Assembly (NCBI RefSeq): GCF_001645105.1
Contig: NZ_LKEG01000049.1
Span: 1 to 64,000 of the forward strand
DNA: 64,000 nt
Direction of reading: 5' to 3'
Source: Pseudomonas marginalis
Lineage (GTDB): Bacteria; Pseudomonadota; Gammaproteobacteria; Pseudomonadales; Pseudomonadaceae
A model generated the notes under the pieces. The model was not told where the DNA came from and did not search any database. It saw only the letters and a program-made list of their open reading frames with translations. This document shows positions 35,188 to 44,438 of this stretch, in pieces. Numbering within the stretch: position 1 is the stretch's first letter; every line of letters begins with the position of its first letter. Made by a program: the position numbers and the translations under genes.

Positions 35188-37758
35188 TCAGATGTCCCAG
35201 ATCACGTTGATCGCAAAGTTGCGACCTGGCTGGGTCAGGCGGTCGAGGTTGGCCGGGGAGGTCACACCGGCTTCGCCGACGCCGTCGTAGCTGCGCACGT
35301 CGTCCCAGTTCCAGTACTTCTTGTCGGTCAGGTTGTAGAGGCCGCCGTTGACGGTCACGTCGTGGGTGACCTTGTAGAAACCGGTCAGGTCGACGATGCC
35401 GAAGCCTGGGGTCTTGAACGGGGCACTGGTGGTGTTGCCGTCGGGCGAGAAGAACGTATTTTTGTCGACGCGGTTCTGTTTCTTGACCAGGGTCCAACTG
35501 ACCAGGGCGCCATATTGCTCCTGGTCATAACCCAGGCCGAACACGCCCTTGAGTGGGTTGACACTGTTGAGCGGCTGGCCGGTTTCGTCGTTACGGCCGT
35601 AGGCGTAGGCCACGGCGCCCTGTGTATACAGACCCTGTGGCGCGCCGAAGGCGTCCAGGTTCATGCGGCCCTTGGCTTCAATGCCCTTGATGGTGGCGCG
35701 TTTGATGTTGAAGGGTTGGAAGATCGTGCCGGTCGGACTTACCGAGGTGTTGTCCTCGTCGATGAAGTCCTTGTACTTGTTGTAGAACACCGCGACATCG
35801 AAGTTGCCCGCGTCGAAGTTGCCGCGAATCCCGGTCTCGATGCCTTTGCTGGTTTCCGGCTTAAGGTCCGGGTTGGGCTCGACCACGTAACCTTGCTGGA
35901 GGTTTTCAAAGCGACCGTACAACGCCTTGGCCGACGGCGTGCGGAAGCCTTCGGCGTATTGGCCGAACCAGGTGTAGTGATCGGTCAGCGCGTAGGTCAG
36001 GCCGAATTTCGGCGAGACCCGGTGCCAGGTCTTGGTGCTGTCGTCGTGGGGATAAATGCGGGTCGGGTCGGTGGCGTTGAGGAAGTCCTCGGTCAGCTTG
36101 GGCTTGAGCTGGGTGTAGTCGTAGCGAACGCTGGGCAGGAAGGTCCAGTTGTTCCAGGCGATCTGGTCCTGGGCAAACAGCGAGTAGGTGTTGATGGTCG
36201 GGTCCGGGAAGTCGCTGGCCTTGCGCACGCTGTCACCGGCCGAGGGGCTGGGTGCGCCGATGGCCGTGCAACCACTGCCGACGGCCAGGCAGGTGGCGGC
36301 GCCTTCGCGCGAACCGGTGACTTTCTGCTGCTTGAGGGTGGTGCCGTACGTGACGTGGTGATCGGTTTCGCCGAGGCTGAACGCCTTGTCCAGCTGTGCG
36401 TCGAACACCCATTGCCGTTCTTGGTACAAGGTCTCGCGGGTACGCAATACGCGGCGACTTGGCTGGTAGATTTCGGCCGTCGTCTGGTCGGTCTTGGCAA
36501 TCTGGTAGTTGAGGCTGGTCTTGATGCGGTCGGCAATCGGCGACTCGAGGGCTATGCTGTTTTCCAGGCCGAAGCGTTCACGGGTAATGGTGTCGTTGCC
36601 GGTACGGGCACGGTACCAGTTCGAGACGAAGGGGCCGGCGTTGAACGGGCCGCCCACGGCGTTCTTGAGGTTGGTGTCGCGATCATCCTTGTACTTTTCA
36701 TACGTCAGGCCCAGGCGGTTGTCATCGCCGTAGTTCCAACCGAGCTTGGCCAGGATATTGGTCGTACGTGCGTCTTCCGGGTTGGCGCCGGTGCGGGCCA
36801 GGCCGGTGGCGTTGTTGCCGTCGTAGGACTCCATCTCGTGGCCATTGCGCTGGCTCAGGTGCAGCAAGCCGTCGACGTCCTGCACACGGCCGGCGACGGT
36901 GCCGGAGGTCAGCCAGCTTTCGTCGGCGGAGCTGTAGCCGGTCTTCAGGCGCGCGCCGACGTCCTGGCCGGGCTTGATGATGTCGTCCGGATCGAGGGTG
37001 AAGTAACTCACCGCGCCACCAATCGCGCTGCTGCCGTACAGGGCCGACGCCGGGCCGCGCAGGATCTCCACGCGCTTGACGATTTCCGGGTCGACGTAGT
37101 TGCGACGGGTCTTGGCGTAGGGGCCGTTGAAGAAGTTGTCCGGCACTTCCACGCCGTCCACCTGGGTGAGGATGCGGTCGCCGTCGATGCCGCGAATGTT
37201 GAAGCCGGCGTTACCGGCACGGGTGCCGGCGCCGCCGACTGAAACGCCAGGCTCGTAGCGCACCAGCTCGCGAATGGTGTTGACGTTCTGGCGGTCCAGC
37301 GCTTCGCGTTCATGCACGCTGACGGTGCTCGGCACGCTGCTCACATCCTGCTCGTTACGGGTGGCGCTGATGGTCACCTGTTGCAGGTTGAGGGCGCCGC
37401 CCGCTGCGCGCTTTTCCAGGACGATGCTGTTGCTGCCCAGTTTGCGGTAGCTCAGGTTGGTCCCCACCAACAGCCGGTCCAGGGCTTTTTCCGGCGACAA
37501 CGGGCCGCTTACGCCAGGTGACGATACACCCTGGCCCAGTTCCGCCGGCAGGCCGACTTGCCAGCCGGTCACGGCGGTAAAGGCGTTCAGTGCCGAAACC
37601 AGCGGCTGCTGCTCGATGCTGAAGGTGTAATTGCCGTGGCTGCGCGGTGCAGGTTCGGCGGCGGTGGCGGTCATCACTGGCGCGGCGGCCAGCAGGATGG
37701 CTGCCGTCAGCAAGGACAGGACGGGCGAAGAGGACCGGCGGTTGAAACAAGAGGACAT
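35188..37758 (-). CDS. TonB-dependent haem/haemoprotein receptor with signalling domain (HxuA-like)
   Basis: The 856-residue outer-membrane receptor starts with a signal peptide (to about residue 34, ATAAEPAP). An STN signalling domain (about 42-112, YTFSIEQQPLVSALNAF ... NSIVLEK) talks to a FecR-type regulator. A plug domain follows (NVNTIRELVRYEPGVSVGG ... VEILRGPASALYGSSAIGG), then a 22-strand barrel ending in FAINVIWDI. The FRAP/NPNL signature of haem receptors appears as FRTPSAKALY and NPDLKPETS, but no His lies between them. It fits the HxuA/haemoglobin receptor family. Upstream on the same strand are fecI- and fecR-type genes and downstream hemO, so haem is the likely cargo. A Fur-like box precedes it. 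Confidence 0.88.
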   Translation of the reverse strand: MSSCFNRRSSSPVLSLLTAAILLAAAPVMTATAAEPAPRSHGNYTFSIEQQPLVSALNAFTAVTGWQVGLPAELGQGVSSPGVSGPLSPEKALDRLLVGTNLSYRKLGSNSIVLEKRAAGGALNLQQVTISATRNEQDVSSVPSTVSVHEREALDRQNVNTIRELVRYEPGVSVGGAGTRAGNAGFNIRGIDGDRILTQVDGVEVPDNFFNGPYAKTRRNYVDPEIVKRVEILRGPASALYGSSAIGGAVSYFTLDPDDIIKPGQDVGARLKTGYSSADESWLTSGTVAGRVQDVDGLLHLSQRNGHEMESYDGNNATGLARTGANPEDARTTNILAKLGWNYGDDNRLGLTYEKYKDDRDTNLKNAVGGPFNAGPFVSNWYRARTGNDTITRERFGLENSIALESPIADRIKTSLNYQIAKTDQTTAEIYQPSRRVLRTRETLYQERQWVFDAQLDKAFSLGETDHHVTYGTTLKQQKVTGSREGAATCLAVGSGCTAIGAPSPSAGDSVRKASDFPDPTINTYSLFAQDQIAWNNWTFLPSVRYDYTQLKPKLTEDFLNATDPTRIYPHDDSTKTWHRVSPKFGLTYALTDHYTWFGQYAEGFRTPSAKALYGRFENLQQGYVVEPNPDLKPETSKGIETGIRGNFDAGNFDVAVFYNKYKDFIDEDNTSVSPTGTIFQPFNIKRATIKGIEAKGRMNLDAFGAPQGLYTQGAVAYAYGRNDETGQPLNSVNPLKGVFGLGYDQEQYGALVSWTLVKKQNRVDKNTFFSPDGNTTSAPFKTPGFGIVDLTGFYKVTHDVTVNGGLYNLTDKKYWNWDDVRSYDGVGEAGVTSPANLDRLTQPGRNFAINVIWDI

Positions 37759-37858
37759 CGAGAGCGCTCCGGGGTACGAGTCTTATAGTTGCGAACTGAG
37801 ACAAATAGGAATCAGTTGCATTGGCTAAGACGAGACGTACCACCGACAGCTATCGAGT

Positions 37859-37877
37859 AAAAATAATTCTCATTTAG
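37859..37877. promoter_or_regulatory. Fur-box-like sequence before the receptor gene
   Basis: Read on the minus strand, CTAAATGAGAATTATTTTT matches about 12 of 19 Fur consensus positions, including the central AATGAGAATTATT. It overlaps the end of the fecR-type gene and lies 101 bp before the receptor start. On the same strand TAAAT opens the site, as in promoters of some iron-starvation sigma factors. Confidence 0.5.
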
Positions 37878-38842
37878 TTCAAGATCACCAGCGCCGGGTA
37901 TTCCGACAGCTTGGCCGAGGTGATGTGCGCAAGCGAACGCACCACGTCCAGGGGCTGGTCGAGGCGGTAATTGCCGGTGACGGCGACGCTGGCGAGTTGG
38001 TCGTTGGTGTTGACGATCCAGCCGGGGTAATAGCGACGCAGCTCGGCGAGCACTTCGCTCATCGGGCAGTTTTCGAAGATCAGCCGGCCTTGCACCCAGG
38101 CCAAGTCCTTGTTGGCGTCCAGTTTGGCGGGTTGGCCAAAGCCCTTGGGCCCGATGCGGATACTTTCACCGGCGCTCAGGCGCACACGGGCATCGTCGAA
38201 GGTATTGCTCAGGTCCACATCGCCGCGCTGCACTTGCACCTGCGCTTCGCCATTGAGGTAGCGCACGGCGAAGGCGGTATCCCGCACGCTGGCGCGTACG
38301 GGGCCGGCGTCGATCTCCAGGGGCAGGCCATGGCTGGGCACGACGTCGAAAAACGCTTCGCCCTGGTACAGGCGGGCGATGCGCTGGTGGTCCTTGATGC
38401 GGCTGGAAAACGCCGAGTTGGTGTTGAGCAGCACTTTGGAGCCATCGTCCAATTGCAGGCGCTGGCGTTCGCCCACCACGGTGAGGTGGTCGGCTTGCAG
38501 GCGTATCGGCAGGTTGCTGAAGCTGAACAGGCCGATCAACAACACGGCGGCAGTGGCCAGCGGTTTCCAATGCGGCTTGACCCGGCGCCAGGCGCTGGGT
38601 TTGCGCGGCGCGGCCAGTGCGACAGCAGCGCTGTGGACCGGCGCGCCACCCCAGGCGGCTTGGGCCTTGCCGAACGCGTGGACATGCGCGGGGTCGCTGG
38701 CCAGCCAGGCTTCGAATTCAGCCTGCTGCCCGGGCAGCGGGCACTGCAGGGCGATCAGCCAGTCGAGGGCTTGGTCCATAGCCGTGTCTTGCAACACCTC
38801 ATGAGCCAGCTCATGGGGGCGCAGTTTATTCGGGTCCGTCAC
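37874..38842 (-). CDS. FecR/HxuR-type anti-sigma / sigma regulator
   Basis: A 322-residue single-pass inner-membrane protein. The N-terminal cytoplasmic part (about 1-90) has the DUF4880 pattern QALDWLIALQCPLPGQQAEFEAWLASDPAHVHAF. One membrane helix follows (LATAAVLLIGLFSFSNL), then the periplasmic FecR domain (QRLQLDDGSKVLLNTNSAFS, QGEAFFDVVPS) and a C-terminal domain that receives the receptor's STN signal. GTG start at 38842 with GAGGA 5-6 bp upstream. It lies between the sigma factor gene (74 bp) and the receptor (115 bp). Confidence 0.9.
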   Translation of the reverse strand: MTDPNKLRPHELAHEVLQDTAMDQALDWLIALQCPLPGQQAEFEAWLASDPAHVHAFGKAQAAWGGAPVHSAAVALAAPRKPSAWRRVKPHWKPLATAAVLLIGLFSFSNLPIRLQADHLTVVGERQRLQLDDGSKVLLNTNSAFSSRIKDHQRIARLYQGEAFFDVVPSHGLPLEIDAGPVRASVRDTAFAVRYLNGEAQVQVQRGDVDLSNTFDDARVRLSAGESIRIGPKGFGQPAKLDANKDLAWVQGRLIFENCPMSEVLAELRRYYPGWIVNTNDQLASVAVTGNYRLDQPLDVVRSLAHITSAKLSEYPALVILN

Positions 38843-38916
38843 GGTGTTCCTCGGGTCTTCGCCACGTTCTATTCAACTTTCCTACAGCTTGGGTCGACGT
38901 TTCTGTCGGGAGAAGC

Positions 38917-39435
38917 TTAAGGCCGATCCAGCCGTTCGGCCACACCTACACAGATGGCCATGATCAATTTCAGTTCCTTTTGCACGGTGCTCAAGGACAC
39001 TTCCAACTGATCGGCGATCTCCTGGTAACTGCAACCGTGCAAGCGGCTGAGGATGAAAATCTGCTGTTGGCGAGCGCTCAACTGGCCGAGGCTGACGCTC
39101 AGGGCTTCAAGCATCTGCTCGGCCTGAGTGGCGTCTTCGGGGGTGCTGATGGGCGCGGCGACGCTTTGCAGGACGTCCAGCGGAACATCTTCCTGCAGCG
39201 TACGGGCCTGGATCCTACGCGCGCGCAGATGATCCAGCGCGAGGTTGCGCGCAGTTTGATAGACGAAGGGCTCAAGGTGATCGATCGGCCGCTCACTGAG
39301 GGCCCGGGTGACGCGCAGGTAGGTTTCCTGCAACAGGTCCTCGGCGGTGCTGTGGTTATTCACCATCCGCTGCAAGGTGCGAAGCAGAATCACCCGTTGG
39401 GTGATAAAGACGTGGTTGAAGCGAGATTGGCTCAC
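38917..39435 (-). CDS. FecI-type ECF sigma factor
   Basis: The 172-residue sigma factor has region 2 (HSTAEDLLQETYLRVTRAL, HLEPFVYQTARNLALDHLRARRIQ) and region 4 (LGQLSARQQQIFILSRLHGCSYQEIADQLEVSLSTVQKEL), the layout of iron-starvation ECF factors such as FecI, HxuI and PvdS. It should direct transcription of the receptor gene when haem signals through the receptor and FecR-type partner. GTG start at 39435. A good Fur box lies 28 bp upstream, so iron should repress it. Confidence 0.92.
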   Translation of the reverse strand: MSQSRFNHVFITQRVILLRTLQRMVNNHSTAEDLLQETYLRVTRALSERPIDHLEPFVYQTARNLALDHLRARRIQARTLQEDVPLDVLQSVAAPISTPEDATQAEQMLEALSVSLGQLSARQQQIFILSRLHGCSYQEIADQLEVSLSTVQKELKLIMAICVGVAERLDRP

Positions 39436-39462
39436 AGTGATACCAGACCGGTTTGCAGTTAA

Positions 39463-39477
39463 TGATAATGCTTATCA
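39463..39477. promoter_or_regulatory. Fur box of the FecI-type sigma gene
   Basis: TGATAATGCTTATCA matches the 7-1-7 Fur pattern TGATAAT-n-ATTATCA with a single mismatch, 28 bp upstream of the sigma gene start. Confidence 0.8.
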
Positions 39478-39525
39478 TCAACTCAAATGGCAAGTGGCTA
39501 TTGCTGTGAGCCTGTATCGATCAAA

Positions 39526-39553
39526 TGTGGGAGGAGGCAAGCCCCCTCCCACA
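39526..39553. repeat. Single REP hairpin
   Basis: TGTGGGAGGAGGC and GCCCCCTCCCACA form a single imperfect palindrome, between the gap stop and the Fur box region. Confidence 0.75.
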
Positions 39554-39573
39554 CAAGCCCTGCACAACTCAAA

Positions 39574-40575
39574 TTATTCCGCGTTGCACAGCGCCAGGCA
39601 GTTATCCAGCATACGGTTCGAGAAGCCCCACTCGTTGTCATACCAGGCCAGCACTTTCAGCAATTTGCCGCTGACTTTGGTGTGATTGGCATCGAAGATC
39701 GAGGACAGCGGGTTGTGGTTGAAGTCACTGGAAACCAGCGGCAGGGTGTTGTAGCCGAGGATCTTCGAGTGTTGGCTGGCTTCTTTCAGCAGCGCGTTGA
39801 CTTCTTCGGCAGTGGCTTCTTTCTTCAACTGCACAGTGAGGTCCACCAGCGACACGTTGATCACCGGTACCCGCACGGCCATGCCGGTCAGCTTGCCCGC
39901 CAGTTCCGGCAGCACCAGGCCGACCGCTTCGGCGGCGCCGGTCTTGCTCGGGATCATGTTCTGGGTGGCCGAACGCGCACGGTACGGGTCGGTGTGGTAG
40001 ACGTCGGTGAGGTTCTGGTCGTTGGTGTAGGCGTGAATCGTGGTCATCAAGCCGCTTTCGATGCCCAACTCGCGGTGCAGCACCTGGGCGACCGGCGCCA
40101 GGCAGTTGGTGGTGCACGAGGCGTTGGAGATGATCTGGTGCGATTGACGCAAAATGTCATGGTTGACGCCGTAGACCACCGTGGCGTCCGCGCCCTTGGC
40201 CGGTGCCGAGATGATCACCTTGCGTGCGCCGGCGGTAATATGGGCGGCAGCCTTGTCACGGTCGGTGAACAGGCCGGTGCATTCAAACACCACGTCGATC
40301 TTGTGCGCGGCCCACGGCAGGTCGGCCGGGTTGCGGATGGCACTCACGGCAATCCGGTCACCATTGACGGTCAGGCTTTCCTGATCGTGGGCGACCTCTG
40401 CTTCGAAAGTGCCATGTACGGTGTCGTATTTGAGGAGATGGGCATTGATCGAACTGTCGCCCAGATCATTGATGGCGACGATCTGCAAATCCTGGCGGTA
40501 GCCTTGGGTATACAGTGCGCGCAGGACATTACGGCCGATACGGCCAAAACCATTGATTGCGATACGAAGAGTCAT
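39574..40575 (-). CDS. gap: Glyceraldehyde-3-phosphate dehydrogenase, type I
   Basis: The 333-residue enzyme oxidises glyceraldehyde-3-phosphate with NAD(P) and phosphate. The Rossmann start is [18 protein letters not shown], the catalytic Cys is C154 in SNASCTTNC, and the general-base His lies in the following TIHAYTNDQ region. The C-terminal [12 protein letters not shown] is intact. It diverges from edd with two HexR-type operators in the 221-bp gap; HexR represses these genes until 2-keto-3-deoxy-6-phosphogluconate appears. In Pseudomonas this copy serves glycolytic flow from Entner-Doudoroff. Confidence 0.96.
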   Translation of the reverse strand: MTLRIAINGFGRIGRNVLRALYTQGYRQDLQIVAINDLGDSSINAHLLKYDTVHGTFEAEVAHDQESLTVNGDRIAVSAIRNPADLPWAAHKIDVVFECTGLFTDRDKAAAHITAGARKVIISAPAKGADATVVYGVNHDILRQSHQIISNASCTTNCLAPVAQVLHRELGIESGLMTTIHAYTNDQNLTDVYHTDPYRARSATQNMIPSKTGAAEAVGLVLPELAGKLTGMAVRVPVINVSLVDLTVQLKKEATAEEVNALLKEASQHSKILGYNTLPLVSSDFNHNPLSSIFDANHTKVSGKLLKVLAWYDNEWGFSNRMLDNCLALCNAE

Positions 40576-40599
40576 TGGAAAGTGCCTGTCGTCGATTTG

Positions 40600-40614
40600 T
40601 TGTAAGAATTACAA
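40600..40614. promoter_or_regulatory. HexR operator, gap side
   Basis: TTGTAAGAATTACAA is a perfect TTGT-N7-ACAA palindrome located 25 bp upstream of the gap start. HexR of Pseudomonas binds TTGT-N7-8-ACAA in front of gap, edd and zwf. Confidence 0.88.
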
Positions 40615-40661
40615 GATTATTCGCATAAAAATAGAAAACAAGCCTTTTTAGTGGCAATATT

Positions 40662-40676
40662 TTGTTCAATCTACAA
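40662..40676. promoter_or_regulatory. HexR operator, edd side
   Basis: TTGTTCAATCTACAA is TTGT-N7-ACAA, 120 bp upstream of the edd start. With the gap-side site it gives one operator for each divergent promoter. Confidence 0.85.
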
Positions 40677-40796
40677 CGAGTGACCTGAATCAACTGGTCC
40701 GATGATCCAAACGACTCCCTGCCATCCCATGCGCTGCGGGCGTTTGATCAGCATAGACACTCAGGTCGCCACATCCGTTAGCCTGGAGTTCTACAC

Positions 40797-42623
40797 ATGC
40801 ATCCCCGCGTCCTTGAGGTCACCGAACGGCTTATCGCCCGCAGCCGCGCCACCCGCGAGGCTTACCTTGCGCTCATTCGCGGCGCAGCCAGCGACGGTCC
40901 GATGCGCGGCAAGCTGCAATGCGCCAACTTCGCCCATGGCGTGGCCGGTTGCGGCACCGAAGACAAAAACAGCCTGCGCATGATGAATGCCGCCAACGTG
41001 GCAATTGTTTCTTCATATAACGACATGCTCTCGGCGCACCAGCCGTACGAACATTTCCCGGAACAGATCAAGAGAGCCCTGCGCGAAGTCGGCTCGGTCG
41101 GCCAGTTCGCCGGCGGCACCCCGGCGATGTGCGACGGCGTGACCCAGGGCGAGCCTGGCATGGAGCTGAGCCTGCTCAGCCGCGAAGTGATTGCCATGTC
41201 CACGGCGGTAGCGCTGTCCCACAACATGTTCGACGCCGCGCTGATGCTGGGCATCTGCGACAAGATCGTCCCCGGCCTGATGATGGGGGCGCTGCGCTAC
41301 GGCCACCTGCCGATGATCTTCGTACCGGGCGGGCCAATGCCGTCGGGTATTTCCAACAAACAGAAGGCCGACGTGCGCCAGCGCTACGCCGAAGGCAAGG
41401 CCACCCGTGAAGAGCTGCTGGAATCGGAGATGAAGTCCTACCACAGCCCCGGCACCTGCACCTTCTACGGCACTGCCAACACCAACCAGCTGTTGATGGA
41501 AGTGATGGGCCTGCACTTGCCGGGCGCCTCGTTCGTCAACCCGTACACACCGCTGCGTGATGCGCTGACCCGCGAAGCCGCACACCAGGTCACGCGCCTG
41601 ACCAAGGCCAACGGCAACTTCACGCCGATCGGCGAGATCGTCGACGAGAAATCCATCGTCAACTCGATCATCGCGCTCAATGCCACCGGCGGGTCCACCA
41701 ACCACACCCTGCACATGCCGGCCATCGCGATGTCGGCGGGCATCATCCTTACCTGGGACGACATGGCCGACCTCTCCGAGGTGGTGCCGACCCTGTCCCA
41801 CGTGTATCCAAACGGCAAGGCCGACATCAACCACTTCCAGGCGGCGGGCGGCATGTCGTTCCTGATCCGCGAATTGCTCGAAGCCGGCCTGCTCCATGAA
41901 GACGTCAACACCGTGGCCGGCAAGGGCCTGAGCCGTTACACCCAGGAACCGTTCCTGGTCGACGGCGAGCTGATCTGGCGCGACGGCCCCATCGAAAGCC
42001 TCGACGAAACCATCCTGCGCCCCGTGGCCCGTGCGTTCTCGCCCGAAGGCGGCTTGCGCGTGATGGAGGGCAACCTTGGCCGTGGCGTGATGAAAGTCTC
42101 GGCCGTGGCACCGGAGCACCAGATCGTCGAAGCCCCGGCCGTGGTGTTCCAGGACCAGCAGGACCTGGCCGACGCCTTCAAGGCCGGGCAACTGGAAAAA
42201 GACTTTGTCGCGGTCATGCGCTTCCAGGGCCCACGGTCCAACGGCATGCCCGAATTGCACAAGATGACGCCGTTCCTCGGCGTGCTGCAGGACCGCGGCT
42301 TCAAGGTCGCGCTGGTAACAGACGGGCGGATGTCTGGCGCGTCGGGTAAGATCCCCGCCGCGATTCACGTCAACCCCGAAGCCCAGAGCGGCGGGCCACT
42401 GGCGCGGGTGCGCGATGGCGATATCATTCGCGTGGATGGCGTGAAGGGCACCTTGGAGCTTAAGGTGGACGCCGAAGAGTTTGCAGCGCGCGCGCCTGCC
42501 ACGGGCCTGTTGGGCAATAACGTGGGGGCCGGTCGCGAGCTGTTTGCATTTATGCGCATGGCCGCAAGCTCCGCAGAGCAGGGCGCCAGCGCCTTTACCT
42601 CTGCCTTGGAGACGCTTAAGTGA
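40797..42623 (+). CDS. edd: 6-phosphogluconate dehydratase
   Basis: The 608-residue iron-sulfur dehydratase turns 6-phosphogluconate into 2-keto-3-deoxy-6-phosphogluconate, the first committed step of the Entner-Doudoroff pathway. IlvD/Edd-family segments are visible: [110 protein letters not shown] and [20 protein letters not shown]. These carry the cluster-binding cysteines. The length equals the usual 608. It overlaps glk by 4 bp (GTGA), so edd-glk-gltR-gtrS is read as one operon. Confidence 0.97.
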   Translation: MHPRVLEVTERLIARSRATREAYLALIRGAASDGPMRGKLQCANFAHGVAGCGTEDKNSLRMMNAANVAIVSSYNDMLSAHQPYEHFPEQIKRALREVGSVGQFAGGTPAMCDGVTQGEPGMELSLLSREVIAMSTAVALSHNMFDAALMLGICDKIVPGLMMGALRYGHLPMIFVPGGPMPSGISNKQKADVRQRYAEGKATREELLESEMKSYHSPGTCTFYGTANTNQLLMEVMGLHLPGASFVNPYTPLRDALTREAAHQVTRLTKANGNFTPIGEIVDEKSIVNSIIALNATGGSTNHTLHMPAIAMSAGIILTWDDMADLSEVVPTLSHVYPNGKADINHFQAAGGMSFLIRELLEAGLLHEDVNTVAGKGLSRYTQEPFLVDGELIWRDGPIESLDETILRPVARAFSPEGGLRVMEGNLGRGVMKVSAVAPEHQIVEAPAVVFQDQQDLADAFKAGQLEKDFVAVMRFQGPRSNGMPELHKMTPFLGVLQDRGFKVALVTDGRMSGASGKIPAAIHVNPEAQSGGPLARVRDGDIIRVDGVKGTLELKVDAEEFAARAPATGLLGNNVGAGRELFAFMRMAASSAEQGASAFTSALETLK

Positions 42624-43576
42624 AGTTAGCGCTGGTCGGTGACATCGGGGGCACCAATGCCCGTTTTGCGTTGTGGCGGGATCAGGAACTGCATTCGATC
42701 CGTGTGCATGCCACGGCGGATCACACGAGTCCTGAAGAGGCGATCAAGGTCTACCTCAACGAGGAAGGCCTGGAAATCGGGGACATCGGCGCGGTGTGCC
42801 TGTCAGTCGCCGGGCCAGTGAGCGGGGATGAATTTAAATTCACCAACAATCACTGGCGCCTGAGCAAGACTGCCTTCTGCAAAACCCTGCAAGTGGATGA
42901 ACTGCTGCTGGTCAATGACTTCTCGGCCATGGCCCTGGGCATGACCCGTCTCAAGCCCGACGAATTCCGCGTGGTCTGCGCAGGCACGCCGGAGCCGTTG
43001 CGCCCGGCGGTGGTGATCGGCCCGGGCACCGGCCTGGGTGTCGGTACGTTGCTGGACCTCGGCGCTGGCCGCTTTGCGGCGTTGCCGGGGGAGGGCGGGC
43101 ATGTCGATTTGCCGCTCAGCAGCCCACGGGAAACCCAGTTGTGGCAGCACATCTACAGCGAGATCGGCCACGTCAGTGCGGAAGCCGCGTTGAGCGGTGC
43201 CGGGTTGCCGCGTCTGTACCGGGCGATTTGTGCGGTTGATGGCCACGCACCGGTCCTGGAAACGCCCGAGGCCATCACGGCCGCCGGCCTGGCCGGTGAC
43301 CCGGTGGCGATGGAAGTATTGGACCAGTTCAGCATCTGGCTGGGCCGCGTCGCAGGCAACAATGTGCTGACCACCGGTGGACGCGCAGGTGTGTATATCG
43401 TGGGCGGGGTGATACCGAGGTTTGCCGACTTCTTTATCCACAGTGGCTTTGCCAAGAGCTTCAGTGACAAAGGCTGCATGAGCGACTACTTCAAGGGCAT
43501 TCCGGTGTGGTTGGTGACGGCGCCGTATTCCGGGTTGACCGGGGCGGGTGTGGCGCTCGAACAGGCTTTTGCATAG
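42620..43576 (+). CDS. glk: Glucokinase
   Basis: The 318-residue kinase phosphorylates glucose to glucose-6-phosphate. Features are the N-terminal phosphate loop [17 protein letters not shown], the sugar-binding segment [29 protein letters not shown], and the EGGHVDLPL region of the E. coli type group. The GTG start overlaps the edd stop. It supplies the phosphorylative branch of glucose uptake feeding Edd. Confidence 0.95.
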   Translation: MKLALVGDIGGTNARFALWRDQELHSIRVHATADHTSPEEAIKVYLNEEGLEIGDIGAVCLSVAGPVSGDEFKFTNNHWRLSKTAFCKTLQVDELLLVNDFSAMALGMTRLKPDEFRVVCAGTPEPLRPAVVIGPGTGLGVGTLLDLGAGRFAALPGEGGHVDLPLSSPRETQLWQHIYSEIGHVSAEAALSGAGLPRLYRAICAVDGHAPVLETPEAITAAGLAGDPVAMEVLDQFSIWLGRVAGNNVLTTGGRAGVYIVGGVIPRFADFFIHSGFAKSFSDKGCMSDYFKGIPVWLVTAPYSGLTGAGVALEQAFA

Positions 43577-43591
43577 GCAGTGATGGCCCTG

Positions 43592-43662
43592 TCGGGGGCA
43601 AGCCCCGTCCCACATTTTGATGTGTGAATACATTCAAAGTGTGGGAGGGGGCTTGCCCTCGA
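43592..43662. repeat. REP doublet between glk and gltR
   Basis: TCGGGGGCAAGCCCCGTCCCACA-type left arm (43592-43614) and TGTGGGAGGGGGCTTGCCCTCGA-type right arm (43640-43662), inverted with a few mismatches. It interrupts the operon and could cause partial termination or separate decay of the upstream message. Confidence 0.8.
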
Positions 43663-43703
43663 TGAGGCCATCAAGTACACCTCATAACAACAAGGAGGAC
43701 CCC

Positions 43704-44438
43704 GTGAGTGTAATCAGTAAATCGATTCTCCTCGTCGACGACGACCAGGAAATCCGCGAATTGCTGCAGACCTACCTCAGTCGCGCCGGCTTCCAGGTGC
43801 GTGGCGTGCCGGATGGCGCGGGGTTCCGCCAGGCGATGAACGAGGCGCCCTGCGACCTGGTCATCCTTGATGTGATGTTGCCAGACGAAGACGGTTTCAG
43901 CCTCTGCCGCTGGATCCGCCAGCACCCGCGCCAGGCGCAGGTGCCGATCATCATGCTCACCGCCAGTTCCGACGAGGCCGACCGCGTGATCGGCCTGGAG
44001 CTGGGCGCCGATGACTACATCGGCAAGCCTTTCAGCCCCCGCGAGCTGCAGGCGCGGATCAAGGCCTTGTTGCGCCGTTGCCAGTTCGGCCAGGAGCGCA
44101 GCAGTGGCGGCGATGTGCTGGTGTTTGATGAGTGGCGCCTGGATATGATCAGCCACCGCCTGTTCCACGTGGATGGCGAAGAGGTGATCCTCTCCGGCGC
44201 CGACTTTGCCCTGCTCAAATTATTTCTCGACCACCCGCAACAGATCCTCGACCGCGACACCATCGGCAACGCCACCCGTGGCCGCGACCTGATGCCGCTG
44301 GACCGTATCGTCGACATGGCCGTCAGCCGCCTGCGCCAACGCCTGCGCGATACCGAAAAACCGCCGAGGCTGATCCGTACGGTGCGCGGCAGTGGGTATC
44401 AACTGGCAGCCAGCGTGGTTGCCGGCAATGCCCACTGA
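43704..44438 (+). CDS. gltR: Response regulator GltR (OmpR family)
   Basis: The 244-residue regulator has receiver residues D13-D14, the phosphoacceptor D56 in LVILDVMLPDEDG and Lys in IGKPF, then an OmpR-type winged helix (LDRIVDMAVSRLRQRLRDTEKPPRLIRTVRGSGYQLA). In P. aeruginosa GltR with GtrS controls glucose transport genes (oprB, glucose ABC transporter) in response to 2-ketogluconate and 6-phosphogluconate. GTG start at 43704 with AAGGAGG 6 bp upstream; earlier in-frame starts lie in the REP element. Confidence 0.93.
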   Translation: MSVISKSILLVDDDQEIRELLQTYLSRAGFQVRGVPDGAGFRQAMNEAPCDLVILDVMLPDEDGFSLCRWIRQHPRQAQVPIIMLTASSDEADRVIGLELGADDYIGKPFSPRELQARIKALLRRCQFGQERSSGGDVLVFDEWRLDMISHRLFHVDGEEVILSGADFALLKLFLDHPQQILDRDTIGNATRGRDLMPLDRIVDMAVSRLRQRLRDTEKPPRLIRTVRGSGYQLAASVVAGNAH

